Of a stretch of DNA of 43,331 nt, positions 16,293-23,720 are shown in pieces. Source of the DNA: Clostridia bacterium (GTDB taxonomy: Bacteria > Bacillota_A > Clostridia > Oscillospirales > CAG-272). The stretch covers positions 1 to 43,331 of the forward strand of contig JAGBRZ010000038.1 of assembly GCA_017632155.1 (NCBI GenBank), read 5' to 3'. The first letter of the stretch is position 1. Every line of letters starts with the position of its first letter. The notes beneath the pieces were generated by a model. It searched no databases, was not told the DNA's origin, and was given only the letters and a program-made list of their open reading frames with translations. The position numbers were made by a program, and so were the translations under genes.

Positions 16293-17974
16293 CTAAGACC
16301 ACCGCCGCTCTTCTGCCTACGGGCAATCCGTCTGCATTCCTCGCGGTCATAAACCTGATTGCCGTTCTTCTTGCGGAAGCGGCGCTTGCAGACCGGGCAA
16401 ACAGCATAGGAGCCGCCAGAGGACTCGCTGTCCTCTTCTTCGCCCTCATCTTCCTCACCGCCGCCGTCGTACTCGGTCACAGTGCCGGAGCCGCCACCAG
16501 CATCAAGCCCGGTCGCCGCGTTAAGCGCTTCCTCGCGCTCCTCCTGATAAGCGTCGAACTCCATCGAATCGCTTTCGGGGTCTTGACTGAGATGGCTGAA
16601 CTTGAAAGCTTGGATCGAGGGCATACCAGCCGAGCGAAGAGTCGAGAAGGACTGCGTTTTAACCAGAAGATCCTCATAGCTGCGCTTGCTGAACTTCGGC
16701 TCCACATCCGAAACGGACAGGCCGGAAAGCACATTAGCCTCCGCGCAGATCTTAAGCACAATCTTTAGGAAGGTCGTTTCCGCTTCCTTCCACATTCCAG
16801 CCGTCTCAAGGCTACGCGCCTCCGCGTTCCACCAGCCGTTCTTCATGATGATCGCCCCGTTGTTGGAGCTATCCGAAGTGTTGGCATTGCCCTGACTCGG
16901 CATACCAACGATCTGAAGGATCGTGTGGTAGATGTCATCCACAAGCGTCTGCGTCTGGCTCTGGTCAAGCTGCTCATTGAGGTAGTACACACGGCTCTGC
17001 CGCCCGTCTACTGACGGCGGGAGCTTGATAGCGCCGAGATCCTTCAGTTCAAGAAACTCCTCGCGGGTGATGTCCACGCCCTCAAAGACCATGATCGCTT
17101 GGATGAACTGCTCGATACCGTCCATGCGGTTGCTCATGCAGTTGTTGTAGGCATCCAGAAGCGGCAGCACGACCTCAAACGCGCCCATGTAAATGCCGTT
17201 GCACGGATACTCGATCAGCGTGACCATGCCGAAGTTGTGAACGACCGTCTCAACGATTTTTGTGGCCGTAAGAGCGCTTCCCTCGATCTTGAACGTCACG
17301 TTGTCCGTGTAGACCGTGTACAGGACTTGGCTCTTGGCCTCGTCCAGAAAGACATACGTCACACCGGCGACCACGCGCTTGGTTACGTCATTTAGTTTGA
17401 TAACGAACGTATTGCGCGGGTCGGGAATGTAGATCTCAAACGGGGCCTCGTCGAGCAGTTCGCCCTTCGCCACGTCAGCCGCCTTATCCCGGAGAACAAG
17501 CCGATACCCGACGCCCGACGTGAACATCTTGTAGGCCAGATCCATATCCTTGGACTGCTTGCCCTCGGACAGCATCAGCGAGTTGAGCTTTTCGACCTTT
17601 TTCGGAACTGACCGCTTGCTGCCGCGTGAGATATACTGGATAGGCTCCCCGGCGAACTCTGCCGTCTTGAACGTCACGATCTGATTCGCCACGTTCACAA
17701 CGACCTTGTTATTCACATAGTCGTTGTATGCCTTAACGCGGTCGAGGATCGGCTGGACGCCGCGAAGATACCTGACCAAGTAATCCTCGTCTGCCCGGTT
17801 CCGCAGATGAACGGCAAGCGCCTCATTCAGTACCCGGATAACGTTGTCAGCGGTAATCTGCTGCTCGTTAGTCCGAATTTCCCTTCTGCCATGCAGCTCG
17901 CGGGGCGGCATAGCCACATGGGCAGCGTCATCATTGGAATTCTTTATGCCCTTGAGCTGAACTTCTTCGCTCAC
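16289..17974 (-). CDS. portal protein
   Basis: 561 aa from a GTG at 17974, with GGAGGT at 17981-17986. The frame is open to 18028, but that extension would run through the terminator hairpin at 17999-18037, so the shorter start is preferred. The body matches SPP1/phi29-type portals (YLVRYLRGVQPIL, VNVANQIVTFKTAEFAGEPI, VEKLNSLMLSEGKQSKDMDL, and the helical WWNAEARSLETAGMWKEAET). A Ser/Glu/Gly-rich linker at ~505-535 leads to a C-terminal Cys cluster (CPVCKRRF...C near 541-560), a likely small zinc-binding end. It forms the dodecameric DNA channel. Confidence 0.93.
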   Translation of the reverse strand: MSEEVQLKGIKNSNDDAAHVAMPPRELHGRREIRTNEQQITADNVIRVLNEALAVHLRNRADEDYLVRYLRGVQPILDRVKAYNDYVNNKVVVNVANQIVTFKTAEFAGEPIQYISRGSKRSVPKKVEKLNSLMLSEGKQSKDMDLAYKMFTSGVGYRLVLRDKAADVAKGELLDEAPFEIYIPDPRNTFVIKLNDVTKRVVAGVTYVFLDEAKSQVLYTVYTDNVTFKIEGSALTATKIVETVVHNFGMVTLIEYPCNGIYMGAFEVVLPLLDAYNNCMSNRMDGIEQFIQAIMVFEGVDITREEFLELKDLGAIKLPPSVDGRQSRVYYLNEQLDQSQTQTLVDDIYHTILQIVGMPSQGNANTSDSSNNGAIIMKNGWWNAEARSLETAGMWKEAETTFLKIVLKICAEANVLSGLSVSDVEPKFSKRSYEDLLVKTQSFSTLRSAGMPSIQAFKFSHLSQDPESDSMEFDAYQEEREEALNAATGLDAGGGSGTVTEYDGGGEEDEGEEEDSESSGGSYAVCPVCKRRFRKKNGNQVYDREECRRIARRQKSGGGLR

Positions 17975-17987
17975 GCCGCACCTCCAA

Positions 17988-18037
17988 ACAAATAGAAAAC
18001 GGGCCAGACGCCTACAAATAGTAGACATCTGACCCGT
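17988..18037 (-). terminator. intrinsic terminator / attenuator before portal
   Basis: Minus-strand RNA folds into a 17-bp stem with a 5-nt loop (arms 18037-18021 and 18015-17999), starting ACGGGUCAGAU. Three pairs are U-G wobble in this strand but would be A-C mismatches in the plus-strand RNA, so the hairpin is tuned to leftward transcription. A U-rich tail (UUUUCUAUUUG) follows at 17998-17988. It lies immediately upstream of the portal Shine-Dalgarno, between the small 18094-18258 gene and the portal. Confidence 0.8.
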
Positions 18038-18093
18038 ACAGGCCGTTGAACCCTCCGTACAGAGGGAACCAATCTTCTATGAAACCGTGGTCA

Positions 18094-18258
18094 TCACTCT
18101 GGAAGCATCACATCGTATTTTACTTTCGTTCCTTCGACCACTTCGGTTATTCGCAACCGCTGACCGACCACCGAGATCCGTACCTTCTTGCCGGAGGTCA
18201 GGATCTCGTTGATGGTCTGAATGGCTTTTGGTGAAAGGGAAATCTCACGTTTCGGCAT
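18094..18258 (-). CDS. 54-aa protein with its own two promoters and terminator
   Basis: It starts MPKREISLSPKAIQTINEIL and ends DVMLPE. AGGTGAAATA precedes the ATG at 18258. The composition is that of a small folded alpha/beta protein: a helix (PKAIQTINEIL), then strands (KKVRISVVGQRLRITEVVEG). No family is recognised. Two strong tandem promoters lie directly upstream and a strong hairpin terminator directly downstream, so it can be expressed independently of the surrounding late genes. It might be a regulator, a host-takeover or an exclusion protein (moron); function unknown. Confidence 0.78.
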   Translation of the reverse strand: MPKREISLSPKAIQTINEILTSGKKVRISVVGQRLRITEVVEGTKVKYDVMLPE

Positions 18259-18291
18259 TATTTCACCTCAAAAACCTATTTTTACGCATAC

Positions 18292-18320
18292 ACTATAGCA
18301 AAAGATAATACTTTTGTCAA
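18292..18320 (-). promoter_or_regulatory. sigma-A-like promoter, proximal, for 54-aa gene
   Basis: On the minus strand TTGACA (18320-18315), a 17-nt spacer, TATAGT (18297-18292). This is one base off the consensus -10 with perfect spacing. It lies in an AT-rich island between terminase and portal. The predicted start, about 7 nt further, leaves a leader of roughly 25-30 nt before the ATG at 18258. Confidence 0.85.
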
Positions 18321-18333
18321 GAGGGAAATTTTT

Positions 18334-18362
18334 AGTATAACATAATTTTTCAAATTTGTCAA
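18334..18362 (-). promoter_or_regulatory. sigma-A-like promoter, distal, for 54-aa gene
   Basis: On the minus strand TTGACA (18362-18357), a 17-nt spacer, TATACT (18339-18334). It is 42 nt (four helical turns) upstream of the second promoter, so both lie on the same DNA face. Tandem promoters of this strength inside a late operon are unusual. Confidence 0.85.
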
Positions 18363-18373
18363 ATCATTAGGCA

Positions 18374-19951
18374 TTAAAAAGGCCGTTGAAGAACCTCAAC
18401 GTGGTTTCTAAGCCGGAAAGCCATGTCACACGCCATCGCAAGGCTGTCCGCAGCGTCATCGTGCTTCGCCGCCTTGCCTGTGACCGTGAAGGAGAACAGG
18501 CTGGTCATGAACTGCTGGTATGATTTGCTTCGATTGCCGTCTTGCAGGAACACCATGCGCTCGCGGATCTCAGGCGCTTTGTCAAAGATACGCTGGCGCT
18601 TGCCGTTGCCGGTAAAATGCTTCGTGTTGATCTGCATATTGACCCTGATACCGTCCTTACGAAGAGCATCGTTGATGCCCTCTCCGTATGAGGCGGTCAT
18701 TTTTGTCCCCTCAACCTTGATGGCCGTTACACTATGCGCTTTGGCCGCACTGACAATCAGCGGCTGCGTGACCGTCTTATCGCCGTTGTCGTAGACCACA
18801 TCAGCCACATAGAGATCGTCGCCGTACTGATAGCAGACAGGGGCCGCAACAAAGTCACCGCCGCCCCACGCCGGGTCAACCGCTATGAACACTCGATCAG
18901 GATCTCCCTCCGGCAGCACCCCGTTATAGTACCGAAGCTGTTCGGGAGCAAAGACCGAGCCGTCACGTTCTATCGGTTCCCCCTGATACTGGGCGAACCA
19001 CGACGCGAGATCGTTATTGCGCTCAAAAGACGCCCGTCTCTGCTGGTAATAGTCCGTTGAGAAGCCGACGTCGTATTCGTACTCAAAGTTGCTGTGGTCG
19101 TTCTCGTCAAGCGCCGGAGTGTTCAGCACCCGCCAGCGGCGATCCGCATACTTGGGATCATTTTCCAGAAGATCGATTCGACGCCCCGTGGGGTCAGTCA
19201 ACGACCACCTCGTTCCGATCCAGAGGATCTTCGCCTGTTCCTTCGCTCTCGGCAGGAAGTTGTTGTCCACCTTCGCCCACGCATTACTCAGCCGATCCTT
19301 GCTCATGGCCTCTTCGATGCCGGATATCAAGTCATCGCCGACAAGATAGCCGTTACAGTCACAGGCCCCGTTCAGAGTGCCGTAAAGCGACCGACCAGTG
19401 AACGACGCATAGCGCTTCTTGCGGTCAAGGTTGATCAGCAGATCCTTCGCGTTCGTCGATGCGACCGAAGCCAGCGGAAATATGTCCCTGTACGCATAGG
19501 TTACCGGGTCGTTCAGCACTTCCAGAATGCCGTTGTACAGCACCCCGACCACGCTGTCCGTGTAAGAGCAGTACAGGTTCGACCGCTCAGAGTCCCGCCC
19601 CATCACCCAGAGGAAGAACATCATCATGAGAGTGGACTTCCCTACTCGCGGAGGACACGACAGGAACAACTCGTCCAGCTTGCCGTCCTCCATGTCCTGC
19701 AAGGCGCGGCAGACCGGCATAAGCTTGCTTCGCCTCGGTTGCCAGAACCGCTCCTGCGGCTTCCTGTTCCGCTCCAGCGCCCTCATGAAGAAGTCAAAGT
19801 TCTCCTTCGCCTCAAACATCATCGACCGGTTATAGATCTCAAACATGGCCATGCTTCCGCTCTCAGCCGCATACTTCCCAGCCAGAGCATTGACCTTCCT
19901 GTTCAGCTCATGCGCTTTTGCCTTGTCTTCCTTCTCGACCAGCTTGCACAC
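18374..19951 (-). CDS. terL: terminase large subunit
   Basis: 525 aa from the GTG at 19951. Packaging ATPase motifs: Walker A CPPRVGKST (99-107), Walker B YLVGDDLI (202-209), coupling motif IGTRW (245-249). RNase H-like nuclease motifs: AVDPAW (D359) and KHDDAADSLA (~496-505). The frame is open upstream to 20044 with coding-like sequence (AIELIGPAFQRDLSSSAALL), and a strong AGGAGGGG lies there without a nearby ATG, GTG or TTG; the true start may be a rare ATC at 20029. It powers DNA translocation into the head and cuts the concatemer. It follows an RHH protein rather than its small subunit, which is near 30 kb. Confidence 0.95.
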   Translation of the reverse strand: MCKLVEKEDKAKAHELNRKVNALAGKYAAESGSMAMFEIYNRSMMFEAKENFDFFMRALERNRKPQERFWQPRRSKLMPVCRALQDMEDGKLDELFLSCPPRVGKSTLMMMFFLWVMGRDSERSNLYCSYTDSVVGVLYNGILEVLNDPVTYAYRDIFPLASVASTNAKDLLINLDRKKRYASFTGRSLYGTLNGACDCNGYLVGDDLISGIEEAMSKDRLSNAWAKVDNNFLPRAKEQAKILWIGTRWSLTDPTGRRIDLLENDPKYADRRWRVLNTPALDENDHSNFEYEYDVGFSTDYYQQRRASFERNNDLASWFAQYQGEPIERDGSVFAPEQLRYYNGVLPEGDPDRVFIAVDPAWGGGDFVAAPVCYQYGDDLYVADVVYDNGDKTVTQPLIVSAAKAHSVTAIKVEGTKMTASYGEGINDALRKDGIRVNMQINTKHFTGNGKRQRIFDKAPEIRERMVFLQDGNRSKSYQQFMTSLFSFTVTGKAAKHDDAADSLAMACDMAFRLRNHVEVLQRPF

Positions 19952-20051
19952 CTCAAACGCATCCAGCAGCGCCGCACTGCTGCTCAGATCCCGCTGGAAC
20001 GCTGGGCCGATAAGTTCTATTGCTCCGATAAACCGCCCCTCCTCTCAATGC

Positions 20052-20279
20052 TCATACGCCAAGCTCATCCCAAGCCTTGTCTTCCAGCAAGCTGGCGTCG
20101 CGCCGTATAAGCAGATAGCCGATCCTAAAGATCTGTGACCGGTTATAGCCGCTCCTGCTGCACAGCTCATCGAGCCACTTGCTCTCATGCTCCGTCAGTC
20201 GCACTACCACATTGTGGCTTCGCGGTTCCTCCGCTTTGGGCCGTCCAACACCCCTCTTCAATTTGTCCTTTCCCGTCAC
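20052..20279 (-). CDS. ribbon-helix-helix DNA-binding protein
   Basis: 75 aa from a GTG, with GGAGGT (20286-20291) 6 nt upstream; an overlapping ATG is followed at once by a stop. A basic N-terminus (KLKRGVGRPKAEEPR) precedes a strand HNVVVRLTEHESKWLDELC and two helices (SGYNRSQIFRIGYLLIR), the RHH layout. It is the first gene of the leftward operon under a strong promoter and may regulate that promoter, or act in DNA recognition for packaging. The stop overlaps the region upstream of terL. Confidence 0.78.
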   Translation of the reverse strand: MTGKDKLKRGVGRPKAEEPRSHNVVVRLTEHESKWLDELCSRSGYNRSQIFRIGYLLIRRDASLLEDKAWDELGV

Positions 20280-20308
20280 ATGGTCACCTCCATGTATTTT
20301 TCGGTGGC

Positions 20309-20337
20309 AGGATACCCCATTTCAACCGCCTTGTCAA
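20309..20337 (-). promoter_or_regulatory. promoter of the leftward packaging/structural operon
   Basis: On the minus strand TTGACA (20337-20332), 17 nt, TATCCT (20314-20309), about 30 nt upstream of the RHH gene start. A 31-bp direct repeat pair lies just upstream, and the adjacent copy begins 12 bp behind the -35 box, an activator- or operator-like arrangement. Confidence 0.85.
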
Positions 20338-20348
20338 GTGAATTTTTG

Positions 20349-20455
20349 CATTACAACAACGCGCTTCGACCGACAAACGAAAGACCTCAAAAAATCCGCT
20401 GTTTATGCGGCCTCCAGAATTACCGCATTACATCAATTCGCTTCGACCGACAAAC
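20349..20455. repeat. pair of 31-bp direct repeats upstream of late promoter
   Basis: Copies at 20349-20379 and 20425-20455 match at 28 of 31 positions and share a perfect 17-bp core CGCTTCGACCGACAAAC (20363-20379, 20439-20455). Start-to-start distance is 76 bp. They lie directly behind the -35 box of the leftward promoter, so they may bind an activator or repressor. A packaging-recognition role near the terminase genes is an alternative. Confidence 0.8.
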
Positions 20456-20504
20456 CTACAATATAAATAAGAATGAAAGAATATATAGGCGAAAAACGAC
20501 CCTT

Positions 20505-20554
20505 GGTCGCTTCTAACCGACCCTGTCGCACGACGGGGGCTTTTTGTTTTTTTT
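20505..20554 (+). terminator. strong intrinsic terminator on plus strand, partner transcript unknown
   Basis: Stem CCCTGTCG (20521-20528) with CGACGGGG (20531-20538), then GC and a T tract interrupted by a single G (20541-20554). A smaller hairpin GGTCG/CGACC (20505-20509 / 20518-20522) overlaps its foot. It would stop rightward transcription, yet no plus-strand gene lies upstream within the divergent region. It may end a short non-coding transcript, or shield the region from read-through. Confidence 0.7.
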
Positions 20555-21795
20555 GAGAAATTTTGGAGCTGCCGTTTTTTGGGCCTGTCAATTCTATCCT
20601 GACACCGGGGGTGGGTCTGGCCACTCTCCTTCTCACACTCTCACGGCCCCACAAGTCATATTGCCCCCATCTTTGGTCTTTTCCGTGTATACCAGACACG
20701 CTTCGCGGCTTCTGGCTCTTCGGGAGTATAAAGATACCCCTCGACCTATATACCCTTTCTCCCTGTCTACAATACACAACAAATCACCAAATACGCCATG
20801 CTTGCCTCCGGCCCCAACATAGTCATCTCGTCCATATTGATCGGAGCGGCCAGAACAGCCATGAGAGCCACATCGTTCACGGCGGCTATTCCAATCATTC
20901 CGGCCATAGCGGCCAACATGGCCAAGATAGTCATTCCCGCCACATGAGTCATCATGCTCTTTTTTGTTCTGGAGAGTGGAGAGAGGGGTGACGGAAGGGA
21001 GGCGGTTATCCCCCAATTCCCCCGTGGGTATACTCTCTGTTATCAGTAATACAGCCAGATCAGGCGTGAACTTCGCTTAATACTAACTATGTGAAGTTCA
21101 ACGACGGTATAATCACGTTTTTAAGCCATAAATGCATATACAATCTGTATTATTCACTTTATTATATGCACATTACATAGTATTCCCTTATTGATATGCA
21201 CTTGATATGGTACAAGTTCATGAAATTTACTTTCAAAATGCACTGGAATTGGTACACTTTTTCATGCGTTCATGTAAACTGAACTAATGTTAACTCCAAC
21301 TAAACCATTCCCTCCAATACTATCCTCCTCTATATCATTCGTATTATCAGATACGATACTATATCGACAGGCATAATATCATTGTCAATTATTGGTATGG
21401 TGTTAATTTGCGCAGCATTGTTTGATATTGTGATTGAGTCGAATTAGGAATTATAGATAGTGTTTGGAATGATTGTAAGATATTGGAAGTCATGCTATGA
21501 GATAGAATGATATAGGAATGTTGTGTTGGATAGTATTGTGTTATAGGTATTAAGAAGCAGCACAAGACAAAGCGACGCGACGCCTGATGATAGGATAGTA
21601 CGGCATATTATGGTATAAATAATTGAGTACAATTTAATTGCGCTTGCGGCTATGATCAGAAAATAGCTGCGCCAAAAAATCCAGTATTCATGCGGCTTTA
21701 AGACAAAAATCGCGCAGAATCGATTTTTAGTGCATGGGTAATATAAATACACGTCGGAAAAGAAAATCGATTGTAGCGCTTAAAAACGGCATTGT

Positions 21796-21975
21796 AGGTG
21801 TTACCTGTTATTTTGCGGCTATTCCTACTGTTTAAGTATGGTATAGTATGCACAAAAACGGTATGATCATTTTGTGCAAAACGTAGAATAATGGACGGTA
21901 ACACCTATTTTTATACACTTGACCATAAATTGTCTAAACAAATAGGTGTTACCTGCATTGTAATAGGTGTTACCT
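21796..21975. repeat. four copies of a palindromic operator-like motif AGGTGTTACCT
   Basis: Copies at 21796-21806, 21896-21906 (opposite orientation, one mismatch at its end), 21944-21954 and 21965-21975. The motif is palindromic as AGGT-N3-ACCT. The last two are exactly 21 bp apart (two helical turns). A near-identical copy lies at 27311-27321 inside the spacer of another promoter. This suggests a dimeric repressor or activator common to both sites. Confidence 0.75.
21849..21878. repeat. inverted repeat TGCACAAAA / TTTTGTGCA
   Basis: Perfect 9-bp arms (21849-21857 and 21870-21878) separated by 12 bp, between operator copies 1 and 2. This is a likely protein-binding palindrome, as no T tract follows on either side. 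Confidence 0.65.
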
Positions 21976-21986
21976 TTTGCTATCTT
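21958..21986 (+). promoter_or_regulatory. candidate promoter of the plus-strand train, operator in spacer
   Basis: TTGTAA (21958-21963), 17 nt, TATCTT (21981-21986). The AGGTGTTACCT operator (21965-21975) fills the spacer, so a bound protein would block RNA polymerase. The boxes are weaker than consensus. The first gene starts over 500 nt later, leaving a long leader. Confidence 0.5.
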
Positions 21987-22180
21987 ATACTTGACAGTTG
22001 CCCATGCTATGGGCGCTGAATGTACCTTAACAATTTAGCCTAGCAAGCGCGGTGCGGCAAGTAGCGCCCGCGCACAAAGTAACGGCAGCGGCCTGTTGAC
22101 TTGTCCGGGCGCGCTGATCATGTCCAAGCCCCGTTTGAGCGCCAAAAGCGCGGAGAACGTGCGGCAATGCGGCAACTTGA

Positions 22181-22194
22181 TTGACGGCCGTCAA
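22181..22194. repeat. perfect 14-bp palindrome TTGACGGCCGTCAA
   Basis: The sequence equals its own reverse complement and lies in the GC-rich repeat cluster of the long leader. No T tract follows. It is a candidate protein-binding site or origin element. Confidence 0.55.
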
Positions 22195-22419
22195 ACGTGC
22201 GCGGGAAGCGCGGAAAACCGCAAAGCGACAGTAAGCCTGAGCTAAATGTACCTTGTCAAACACATAGCAGCACAAGCGCGGAAAAGCGGAAAAGCACGTC
22301 ATGCGGCAATACCCGCGCATGATACACTTTGAAGCTTGGAAACGCATGGTTACTAGTCCGTATTCCGGTTTTTAGCTGCTATGTCATTACAATACGGTTT
22401 TCCCTTTTTCCCCTAACAA

Positions 22420-22455
22420 GCGCATGACAAGCCCGTAAAAAGGCTTGTCTTGCGT
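22420..22455 (+). promoter_or_regulatory. leader hairpin before gp88-like gene
   Basis: GACAAGCC (22426-22433) pairs with GGCTTGTC (22442-22449), extended by GCGCA/TGCGT outside a T-T mismatch. It resembles stem 2 of the repeated three-stem element that follows later genes of the train. No long U tract follows, so it is not a clear terminator. Confidence 0.55.
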
Positions 22456-22542
22456 TTGTTTGTGTTATGCCATTCTTTTACATGGCACGACAGAAACAAG
22501 CGCAAAACCGCTTGAATACTTTATTTTATGGGGGAAAAGAAA

Positions 22543-23325
22543 ATGAAAAACAATAAGAAAAATGTTTATGCCTGTTATGGGATTGAATTTGAAAACGGCA
22601 AAATCAAGGCCCCGCTTTTTGGCTGGATAAATCCGCTTTTGGTTGACGGCAACAGCAAACTGGGCAAGGGTGTATGGACGTTTTCCATGCTTCCCGGTAA
22701 TTTTTGGTATAAGGTTGAGATCGACGGCGAAACAATGGAAACTTGCGGCACTTGCAATTGTAATTGTCCGGGATGCTATGCACAAACTGGATTTTACAAT
22801 ATGCCGTCAGTTATCCGCTCAAACGCGATTAAAACAATACTTGCAAGACTTTACCCGGACTTTGTAAGACGTGCAATTACCGCTCAAATTTGGGCCGATA
22901 ACATCAAGCTTTGCCGTATTCATGCAAGCGGCGATTTTTTCAACGCTGAATACATTAGCGCATGGCGCGAAATTGTCAAAGCTTGTGAAGCTTGCGTTTT
23001 TTGGACTTACACAAAGAATCAGGAAGCGGAAAACGCATTTAATGACTTAGCTAACATTAACATCGTTAAGTCAATCATTCCCGGTTATGGTTTTAACTTT
23101 GGTCATTGCGATTATATCTTGCGCGTTTACAAAGCTCTTAAAGAGCTTGGTAAAACCGTGTATATTTGCCGCTGCGGCATCGATAAAAACCAACATTGCA
23201 CTAATTGCAAAGGGTGCAGCAAAAATGACTTTGTCCTTTTTATCGAGCACAGCACAAATTATTGTGCTGAAAAAGACGCGCTTTACGGTGAAGTAAAAAC
23301 CTTAATCGAAAGTCAAACGGCATAA
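22543..23325 (+). CDS. gene product 88-like phage protein
   Basis: 260 aa from the ATG at 22543, which is 7 nt after GGGGGA; an ATG at 22528 overlaps that site and is rejected. Cys-rich core ETCGTCNCNCPGCYAQTG (near 70-85), then CRIHASGDFFNAEYISAWREI (~127-148), FWTYTKNQE (~159-167), and a late Cys cluster (CRCG...HCTNCKGC). This pattern (CPGCYA, then H-x-SGDF, then YTK) matches the phage gp88 family, whose biochemical role is unknown. The Cys groups suggest metal or cluster binding. It heads the plus-strand train and is likely early. Confidence 0.78.
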   Translation: MKNNKKNVYACYGIEFENGKIKAPLFGWINPLLVDGNSKLGKGVWTFSMLPGNFWYKVEIDGETMETCGTCNCNCPGCYAQTGFYNMPSVIRSNAIKTILARLYPDFVRRAITAQIWADNIKLCRIHASGDFFNAEYISAWREIVKACEACVFWTYTKNQEAENAFNDLANINIVKSIIPGYGFNFGHCDYILRVYKALKELGKTVYICRCGIDKNQHCTNCKGCSKNDFVLFIEHSTNYCAEKDALYGEVKTLIESQTA

Positions 23326-23331
23326 ACAAAA

Positions 23332-23423
23332 ATCAGTGCTTTCATGCACTGATACAAGGCACTTATTAATTATAAGTGTTTTGTATGATTGCATGAAACA
23401 TTAGTTTTAAACATCATGCAATC
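23332..23423 (+). promoter_or_regulatory. three-stem RNA element, copy A
   Basis: It starts 7 nt after the gp88-like stop codon. Stem 1: ATCAGTGC/GCACTGAT (23332-23339, 23346-23353). Stem 2: ATACAAGGCACTTA with TAAGTGTTTTGTAT (23352-23365, 23373-23386), containing two tandem G-U pairs. Stem 3: GATTGCATGA/TCATGCAATC (23387-23396, 23414-23423). Copies B and C have the same order with different paired bases. Confidence 0.75.
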
Positions 23424-23720
23424 ATGGAAAAAGGGAATCACAAGCGCGGCAAAGCATTGTATAGACTCGCGTCGAATATGTCATGCTGCCATGATATAGG
23501 ATAGAGCGCAATATCAACCTATATCCTATATAAAGGCATCATTGCGGCTACGATACGGTTACTATGGCCATAATGCGCGGTCAGGTGGTGCGCGGCGTCA
23601 TGGGCCTTGTGCGGCCAATTATGCCAGCCTATGCCCGTTCTGCGCTGTTCTGCGGCCTGTTCTGCGCTGTTCTGCGCTTGTGTTTTCGCTGTTCTGCGAT
23701 TTTATGAAGGGGGAAAAAGT
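23424..23720 (+). other. non-coding leader with inverted repeat and GTTCTGCG repeats
   Basis: No gene is seen. There is a perfect 10-bp inverted repeat ATATAGGATA / TATCCTATAT (23494-23503, 23522-23531). GTTCTGCG occurs five times at 23637, 23647, 23659, 23669 and 23691, giving a T/GC-rich tract just before the next ribosome-binding site. It may be an untranslated leader or protein-binding array. Confidence 0.6.

Larger units (their letters stand above)
20557..22480. other. gene-free divergent control region
   Basis: About 1.9 kb between the leftward late operon and the rightward early-gene train, with no convincing coding sequence. 20.6-21.0 kb is GC-richer with 9-nt periodicity (a degenerate Gly-x-x pattern on the minus strand). 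21.05-21.98 kb is strongly AT-rich, with imperfect direct repeats (GCACTtGATaTGGTACA near 21199 and GCACTgGAATTGGTACA near 21240). 22.02-22.33 kb has many short repeats such as AAGCGCGG and TGCGGCAA. Contents suit a replication origin and/or the transcription switch; neither is proven. Confidence 0.6.

Noticed and set aside
18001..18028. N-terminal extension of the portal to 18028
   Set aside because: It would translate through the terminator stem; GGAGGT positions the GTG at 17974.
20767..20955. Met/Ala-rich 62-aa minus-strand frame
   Set aside because: No Shine-Dalgarno; hydrophobicity follows from the 9-nt periodic sequence; other frames are equally open.
21495..21904. Minus-strand frames in the AT-rich region
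   Set aside because: No ribosome-binding sites, no domain pattern; expected by chance in AT-rich DNA.
21991..22020. TTGACA as a -35 box for the plus-strand train
   Set aside because: No acceptable -10 at 16-18 nt downstream.
22027..22347. 106-aa minus-strand frame over the repeat cluster
   Set aside because: No ribosome-binding site; composition is set by the AAGCGCGG/TGCGGCAA repeats.
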